The notes under the pieces are model-generated. The model saw only the letters and a list, made by a program, of their open reading frames with translations, was not told where the DNA came from and did not search any database. A program made the position numbers and the translations under genes. Of a stretch of DNA of 64,000 bases, positions 59,187 through 64,000 are shown in pieces. Source of the stretch: CAYWKU01 sp964459325 (GTDB taxonomy: Bacteria > RBG-13-61-14 > CAYWKU01); assembly GCA_964459325.1 (NCBI GenBank), contig CAYWKU010000007.1, positions 1-64,000 on the forward strand, in the 5' to 3' direction. Position 1 is the first letter of the stretch, and each line of letters begins with the position of its first letter.

Positions 59187-61592
59187 ATGTCAAAATCTGA
59201 AAAGAAGCGGGAACCGGCGGATGTCCGCACGTTGAGCGCGGTAAAATCTCACCGGCCCTATGAAAATGAGCTGGTGGTGGAATTCGATAATGCCGTCGCC
59301 AAAATAAGCGCCACTGCGCCCGGCGTAATTCGCTTCAGGGCGGCGCGGGATGGCAATTTCGAGGACGACATCTCCTACGCGGTGGTGGAGCGGAATGAGC
59401 CTTCCGCTTTTGAAGTCGTCGACAACGAAGATTTAATCCGCTTCGAGACGGACGGAGCCGCGCTGACCCTGTATAAAAATCCTTTCCGGCTGGAATTTCT
59501 GGATAACGAAGATAACCCCTACGCAACCAAGAGACCGGAGGATGAGGCCGGTTTCAGAGACGGGGAGCCTTTTTTCTCCATGTCCGCTCCGCCGGAGGAG
59601 ATGTACTTGGGGCTGGGAGAAAAAACGGGAGGGTTGGACAAGCGCGGAAACAAGTGGAAAATGTGGGGCATCGACAGGCCGTACACCACCAAGACCGACC
59701 CGCTTTACCAGTCCATACCCGTGCTAATCGGTTACCGGAGGGGTAGAGCGTGGGCGGCCTTTTTCGATAACACCTATAAGTCCTACTTCGATATGTGCGC
59801 ATCCGGCCCGGAGGCTTGGGAATGGAGCGCCGCTGGGGGCGAAATAAATATATACTTCCTTGCGGGACCCACGTTGCCCGAGCTGACCCGCAGGTACATG
59901 AAGCTGGTGGGCGGAATACCCATGCCCCCGAAATGGGCCCTCGGCTACCACCAGTCGCGCTACAGCTACGAGACCGAATCCGAAGTCAGGAGGATTGCCC
60001 GCAACTTCCGCCGTCGAAACATACCGTGCGACTCCATACACATGGATATTCACTACATGCGCGGATACCGGGTGTTTACCTTCAATGAAGACAATTTTCC
60101 CGACCCGAAAGCATTGGCGGAGGATTTGAAAAAAGACGGTTTCAAGCCGGTTTGCATAATGGACCCCGCCGTCAAGGAGGACCATAGCTGGGAAATATTC
60201 ATGTACGGCCTGCAAAAGGGGTATTTTTGCAAAAACAGCAAAGGGGAGACGGTGGTAAAATATTCCTGGGCGCTGAGGGCCGCGTGGCCTGATTTCTGCC
60301 GGGAGGAAGTCCGGAAGTGGTGGGGAAATTTGCACAAAGTTTATACAGACGCAGGCATCGAGGGCATCTGGAACGACATGAATGAGCCCTCGATGTGGCC
60401 GTGGGCCTTTTATTTCTGGAAAATGGTCATCCCCACCGGGATGTATTTCGGCGAGGACATGTTTCATATTCACGCCGGCAAGCCCGCCCCCCATTTGAGG
60501 TGCCGGAACGTTTACGGAATGATGGAAAATAAAGCCACCCGCGAGGGGCTTTTGAGGCTGAGGCCCGACAGGCGGCCATTTGTACTCACCAGGGCCGGGT
60601 ACGCCGGGGTGGGGCGATATGCAATCATGTGGACGGGGGACAACTTCAGCACCTGGGCCCAGCTTGAAATGACCGTCCCCATGCTCATCAACCTCGGACT
60701 CACCGGTCAGCCGATATGCGGGCCGGATACCGGCGGGTTCGCTTTGAACGCAAGCCGTAAACTCTTTGCGCGGTGGATGCAGCTCGGAGCTTTCTACCCC
60801 TACCTGAGGGGACACAGCATGGTTCATTCGCTGCGGCACGAGCCGTGGACTTTCGGCAAGAAAGTCGAAAGGATATGCCGCGAATTCATAGGCCTGCGTT
60901 ACCGGCTGATGCCCTATTTGTACTCGCTGGTGTGGGAAGCTCACCGGGAGGGCGACCCGGTATGGCGGCCGCTGGCTTATCATTTTCCCGCAGATGAGAA
61001 AGCGGCGCGAGTGGAGGACCAGGTAATGGTCGGGCCTCACATTATGGTGGCCCCGGTGACTAAACGCAAGGCCACCGGCCGCGCGGTTTATCTCCCCGGG
61101 GGCAAGTGGCTGGAGTTTTTCACCGGAGAAGTTTACGAAGGCCCCGGCACTTACGAAATAAATGCTCCCCTGGAGCGTATTCCGGTGTTTTTGCGGCAGG
61201 GAGCGGTAATACCTGTGGGGCCGCTCATGCGCTACACAGACGAAAAGCCGCTCGACCCGCTGACCCTGTTGATTTTTCCCGGCGAGGGCTCTTTCCGCCT
61301 CTGGGAGGACGACGGGGTCAGCATGGATTACGAGCGGGGCGTATATGCATGTACATCCGTTTCAATCGAAAAGTTCGGCGATTCGCTCACCGTGAAAATA
61401 GGGGCGCGCGAAGGAAACTACCACGTGCCCCAAAGAAAGGTGAAGGTGAAAATAAGAACGGATGCCCGTCCAGCTTCGGTTACACTTAACGGGGAACCCC
61501 TCTCCGAGGGCTCAACTGAGAATAAGGACGGCTATCTTTACGTGGAATTCAGCCATGACGGCGAAGAATTGACGCTGACCGTGAACTGGTAA
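59187..61592 (+). CDS. Alpha-glucosidase/alpha-xylosidase, glycoside hydrolase family 31
   Basis: An 801-residue GH31 enzyme. An N-terminal beta-sandwich (about 1-240) leads to the barrel. The catalytic nucleophile Asp is in GIWNDMNEPSMW near 395 and the acid/base Asp in IMWTGDNFSTW near 480. The substrate-binding MDIHYMRGYRVFTFN and RGHSMVHSLRHEPW segments are typical of alpha-glucosidases. No signal peptide is seen, so it is probably cytoplasmic, acting on maltose or glycogen fragments. GAGGAGG precedes the ATG at 59187; a TTG six bases earlier is less likely. Confidence 0.93.
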   Translation: MSKSEKKREPADVRTLSAVKSHRPYENELVVEFDNAVAKISATAPGVIRFRAARDGNFEDDISYAVVERNEPSAFEVVDNEDLIRFETDGAALTLYKNPFRLEFLDNEDNPYATKRPEDEAGFRDGEPFFSMSAPPEEMYLGLGEKTGGLDKRGNKWKMWGIDRPYTTKTDPLYQSIPVLIGYRRGRAWAAFFDNTYKSYFDMCASGPEAWEWSAAGGEINIYFLAGPTLPELTRRYMKLVGGIPMPPKWALGYHQSRYSYETESEVRRIARNFRRRNIPCDSIHMDIHYMRGYRVFTFNEDNFPDPKALAEDLKKDGFKPVCIMDPAVKEDHSWEIFMYGLQKGYFCKNSKGETVVKYSWALRAAWPDFCREEVRKWWGNLHKVYTDAGIEGIWNDMNEPSMWPWAFYFWKMVIPTGMYFGEDMFHIHAGKPAPHLRCRNVYGMMENKATREGLLRLRPDRRPFVLTRAGYAGVGRYAIMWTGDNFSTWAQLEMTVPMLINLGLTGQPICGPDTGGFALNASRKLFARWMQLGAFYPYLRGHSMVHSLRHEPWTFGKKVERICREFIGLRYRLMPYLYSLVWEAHREGDPVWRPLAYHFPADEKAARVEDQVMVGPHIMVAPVTKRKATGRAVYLPGGKWLEFFTGEVYEGPGTYEINAPLERIPVFLRQGAVIPVGPLMRYTDEKPLDPLTLLIFPGEGSFRLWEDDGVSMDYERGVYACTSVSIEKFGDSLTVKIGAREGNYHVPQRKVKVKIRTDARPASVTLNGEPLSEGSTENKDGYLYVEFSHDGEELTLTVNW

Positions 61593-61622
61593 GCCTCGGA
61601 TTGTTGGTTTATTCTCCTTTTC

Positions 61623-62774
61623 ATGCTTGATTTTCTGCCGGAAAGAATGCAATCGGTCAACCCGGTCGAAGCTTACTTCGGCGAGGGGCTGATACGGAAA
61701 GTCGGCGAAGTGGTTCGGGCGCAAGGCTCCCGGCCATTGGTGGTAACCGGCGCAAGCAGCGCCAAATCCGGCGGCGCCCTCGATAAACTCACCTCTTCCC
61801 TGGAAGCCGAAGACCTCGGATGGGATTTGTACGAAAACGTGCCTCCCGACCCCCCGGTAAGCACGGTTGTCGAGATGATAGGCAGGTTAAGGGAAGGCGG
61901 CCATGACGTGGTGGTGGGCCTGGGTGGAGGCAGCGTTATGGACGCTGCGAAAGTGGCCGCCCGCGACGCCCGGGACCTGAAATGCGTGACCGTTCCCACC
62001 ACCAGCGGCGCCGGCTCGGAAGTTACCCGCTACGCCGTGTTGAGCGTCCCCGAGGAAAAAAGAAAATTCATACAGGTTGATATGCGACTGGTGCCCAGGG
62101 CGGCGGTAGTGGACCCGGAGCTTACGCTGGGTTGTCCGCCCGAACTGACGGCGGTCACCGGCCTGGATACCTTGACCCACCACATTGAAGGGTATTTCAA
62201 CATCAAGGCCCGTAAGGGCGTGGACCCGGTGGCGTTGGAGGGAATCGAGATGACAGTGCGACATCTCCCCGCCGCTTACCGGGACGGCTCCGACATGGAG
62301 GCGAGGAAAGGGATGGCTAAAGCATCCCTCATGGGCGGATATGTCATCCATTTCAAGGCCGCCGGGCTGCCTCACGGTTTCAGCTACAGCTTTTATAACG
62401 TGCTTCCGCACGGGAGCGCCGTGGCGGTGCTTCTTCCGTATTGCTGGAAATATTACATACCCGTGCTGGGCGAGCGCTCCATCAAGGTGGCCGAAGCGCT
62501 TGGAGTAAAGGCCGGTGGAATGAACGAGGAGCAAGCCGCCACGGCGGGCATCGAAAAACTCTTCGAGCTGTATCGGGATTTGGGCCATCCCACCAGCTTT
62601 GGCGATGTGGACGAGGTCGATGACGATTTTATCGACAAAGCCGCAAGCACCGTTCTTAACGATACCGCGAAAATGGACGCCACCCCCCGAAGGCCCGAGT
62701 ACGACAAGGGTTACGGCGAGTTCACCGCAATTTTAAGGGCCACAAAGGAAGGAAATCTGGACATCGTCCCCTGA
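61623..62774 (+). CDS. Iron-containing alcohol dehydrogenase
   Basis: A 383-residue group III dehydrogenase. The NAD(P) motif is GLGGGSVMDAAKVAA near residue 98, followed by TTSGAGSEVTRYAVLS near 135. The iron ligands are in TGLDTLTHHIEGY (Asp, His) and in GLPHGFSYSFYNVLPHG (two His). It interconverts aldehydes and primary alcohols. It lies 30 bp after the GH31 gene on the same strand and probably shares its transcript. The exact substrate cannot be told. Confidence 0.92.
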   Translation: MLDFLPERMQSVNPVEAYFGEGLIRKVGEVVRAQGSRPLVVTGASSAKSGGALDKLTSSLEAEDLGWDLYENVPPDPPVSTVVEMIGRLREGGHDVVVGLGGGSVMDAAKVAARDARDLKCVTVPTTSGAGSEVTRYAVLSVPEEKRKFIQVDMRLVPRAAVVDPELTLGCPPELTAVTGLDTLTHHIEGYFNIKARKGVDPVALEGIEMTVRHLPAAYRDGSDMEARKGMAKASLMGGYVIHFKAAGLPHGFSYSFYNVLPHGSAVAVLLPYCWKYYIPVLGERSIKVAEALGVKAGGMNEEQAATAGIEKLFELYRDLGHPTSFGDVDEVDDDFIDKAASTVLNDTAKMDATPRRPEYDKGYGEFTAILRATKEGNLDIVP

Positions 62775-62851
62775 CATCCTTATATTGTTTTAAAATACAT
62801 TAAAAAGGTGAATTTCGGATAATATTCCGGATATAAGGAAGGTTACGTTTT

Positions 62852-64000
62852 ATGCAATGCGCCAATCACCCGGACAGGAAAGCAATGGGATACTGCGAAA
62901 AGAACAACCGGTACCTTTGCGAAGAATGCGCTAAGTGCCAGAGCCCGGGCATGTACTGCAAGTATCGCCCCAAGTGCGTTATTTGGGAACTCAGCAGGCA
63001 CGAATCCGAAACAAAAGCGGAAGAAAAGACCCCCGGAGAAGTTGCGCCGGCGGAAGAGGTAAAGGAGGAAAAGCCTCCAGCGGAAGAAACCGTAACGGTG
63101 TCTTTCGGGAAGGAAGGCGCTTCCGTCCAAGTACCGAAAGGTTCGACGATATACGATGCCTCCCAAAAAGCGGACGTTTTTATAAACGCCACCTGCGGCG
63201 GAAGGGGCGCTTGCGGCAAATGCAAGGTGAGGGTTATCTCCGGCGATTTCAAGATGGATGAGAAGCGGGTCTATCATCTGAGTCAGGCGGAGGTGGATAA
63301 CAACTGGGTGCTGGCGTGCCAGGCCGCCATAAACAGCGATTTGGAAGCACAAGTGCCCGACGAGGTCCTCTACCGAAAGATGCAGATTACCGAGGCCGGG
63401 GAGGGCATAAGCGAGGAGATAGCCGACGAAGGCCCGCTTTCGCCGCTGGTGCAGGCGCTGACAGTGGAACTCACCCCGCCGACCCTGGACGACAGCGCCA
63501 GCGATTTAAGCCGCTTGAGGAGGGCCTTGAGCGGCGCGGGCCTGGAGGGAGAAAAGGTTACCTGCCACCTGGACGTAATGAGGCAGATGCCTCGCACCCT
63601 CAGGGAGAACAACTGGAAGGTCACCGTGGTTCTGGCCGACAACCTTTGCTCCAGGCAGATAATCCGCGTTCTGCCGCCCGAGGATACCGACCTGTGGGGA
63701 CTGGCGATAGACATGGGCACCACCAGCGTGGTGGCGTACATGGTGAACTTGAAAACCGGCGAGGTGGCCGGAGTATCCAGCACCCAAAACTCTCAGGTAG
63801 CCTGCGGCGACGACGTCATAAGCAGGATAATATGCGCCGACAATCAGGAGGGGTTGGAGCGGCTGCATCGCTACGGTATGGAGACCATTAACGAGCTTAT
63901 AGGAGAAGTAGCGCAGATTACCGGCGTTGACCGGAGGAACATGGTCAGCGTTACGGTTGCGGGAAACACCGTTATGACGCAATCGCTGCTCAAGCTCGAC
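62852..64000 (+). CDS. RACo-like ASKHA/ferredoxin protein (corrinoid activation family), 3' end beyond the window
   Basis: The first 383 residues of a protein that continues past base 64000. It starts at ATG 62852 with AAGGAAGG upstream. Residues 1-45 are a cysteine/histidine zinc-binding region (CANHPDRKAMGYC, YLCEECAKC). A charged linker rich in Glu, Lys and Pro follows (about 50-85). Then comes a plant-type 2Fe-2S ferredoxin (ATCGGRGACGKCKVR) and the start of the DUF4445/ASKHA domain (LAIDMGTTSVVAYMVNL, SQVACGDDVISRI). Such proteins use ATP to reduce Co(II) corrinoid proteins back to Co(I). The zinc region before the ferredoxin is not standard for RACo. Confidence 0.85.
   Translation, partial: MQCANHPDRKAMGYCEKNNRYLCEECAKCQSPGMYCKYRPKCVIWELSRHESETKAEEKTPGEVAPAEEVKEEKPPAEETVTVSFGKEGASVQVPKGSTIYDASQKADVFINATCGGRGACGKCKVRVISGDFKMDEKRVYHLSQAEVDNNWVLACQAAINSDLEAQVPDEVLYRKMQITEAGEGISEEIADEGPLSPLVQALTVELTPPTLDDSASDLSRLRRALSGAGLEGEKVTCHLDVMRQMPRTLRENNWKVTVVLADNLCSRQIIRVLPPEDTDLWGLAIDMGTTSVVAYMVNLKTGEVAGVSSTQNSQVACGDDVISRIICADNQEGLERLHRYGMETINELIGEVAQITGVDRRNMVSVTVAGNTVMTQSLLKLD

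Noticed and set aside
59724..61040. A 438-residue antisense open frame opposite the GH31 gene
   Set aside because: The GH31 catalytic motifs run through the other strand over the same bases; the antisense frame has no recognisable motif. The same applies to the long antisense frames opposite the glutamate synthase and NifA-like genes.

Overview
The window is about 64 kb of gene-dense, fairly GC-rich chromosome. It suggests a Gram-negative, probably anaerobic bacterium with a Desulfobacterota-like gene repertoire. The Gram-negative reading rests on two FadL/OmpP1-type outer-membrane proteins, a further outer-membrane beta-barrel, lipoproteins and a type IV pilin. The anaerobic reading rests on a corrinoid-protein activase-like ASKHA protein, MvhD and MetV homologues, three cobalamin-type radical SAM proteins and sigma-54 promoters with a NifA-family activator. 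No rRNA is present, so I cannot place it taxonomically. I see no phage, insertion sequence or CRISPR array.

Layout. 1-12 kb: a cupin, long-chain acyl-CoA ligase, GatA, a multi-PAS hybrid histidine kinase, an MNT antitoxin-like gene with a deleted HEPN partner, penicillin acylase, flavin reductase and a DUF362 protein. 12-20 kb: a large repeat-containing lipoprotein behind a good sigma-70 promoter, a solitary Eco57I-like methylase/specificity protein, a haloalkane-dehalogenase-like hydrolase and an SCP2-like protein, separated by intergenic palindromic repeats. 20-33 kb: a nitrogen-assimilation island with a NifA-like activator, outer-membrane protein-amtB-glnK, and glnA-mvhD-metV followed by two large split glutamate synthase genes. 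33-43 kb: M19 dipeptidase, GH5, TauE/SafE exporter, PriA, membrane sulfatase-like protein, tRNA-Gly(CCC). 43-52 kb: acyl-CoA synthetase alpha-like protein, MBL hydrolase plus radical SAM pair, HAD phosphatase, a four-repeat zinc protein, gamma carbonic anhydrase plus tetrapyrrole methylase, a second radical SAM protein and pilA. 52-64 kb: two FadL paralogues, lipid kinase plus proA, a third radical SAM protein, GH31 glucosidase, iron alcohol dehydrogenase and the start of a RACo-like protein that runs off the end.

The most coherent system is the nitrogen island. Three intergenic regions each carry a tandem pair of CTAC-N6-GTAG inverted repeats about 30 bp apart. In two of them (before the porin-amtB-glnK unit and before glnA) the pair lies 79-103 bp upstream of a well-matched -24/-12 sigma-54 promoter. 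The third lies just upstream of the activator gene itself. I infer that these are the binding sites of the NifA-like protein, and they differ from the classical NifA site. The downstream glnA operon includes a glutamate synthase polypeptide with two tandem ferredoxin/FMN-barrel modules and MvhD/MetV electron-transfer-type partners.

A second unexplained signal is a 165-170 bp element with nested inverted repeats, present three times in intergenic regions at 18.3, 42.9 and 47.5 kb in both orientations, with a compensatory base-pair change in its long stem.
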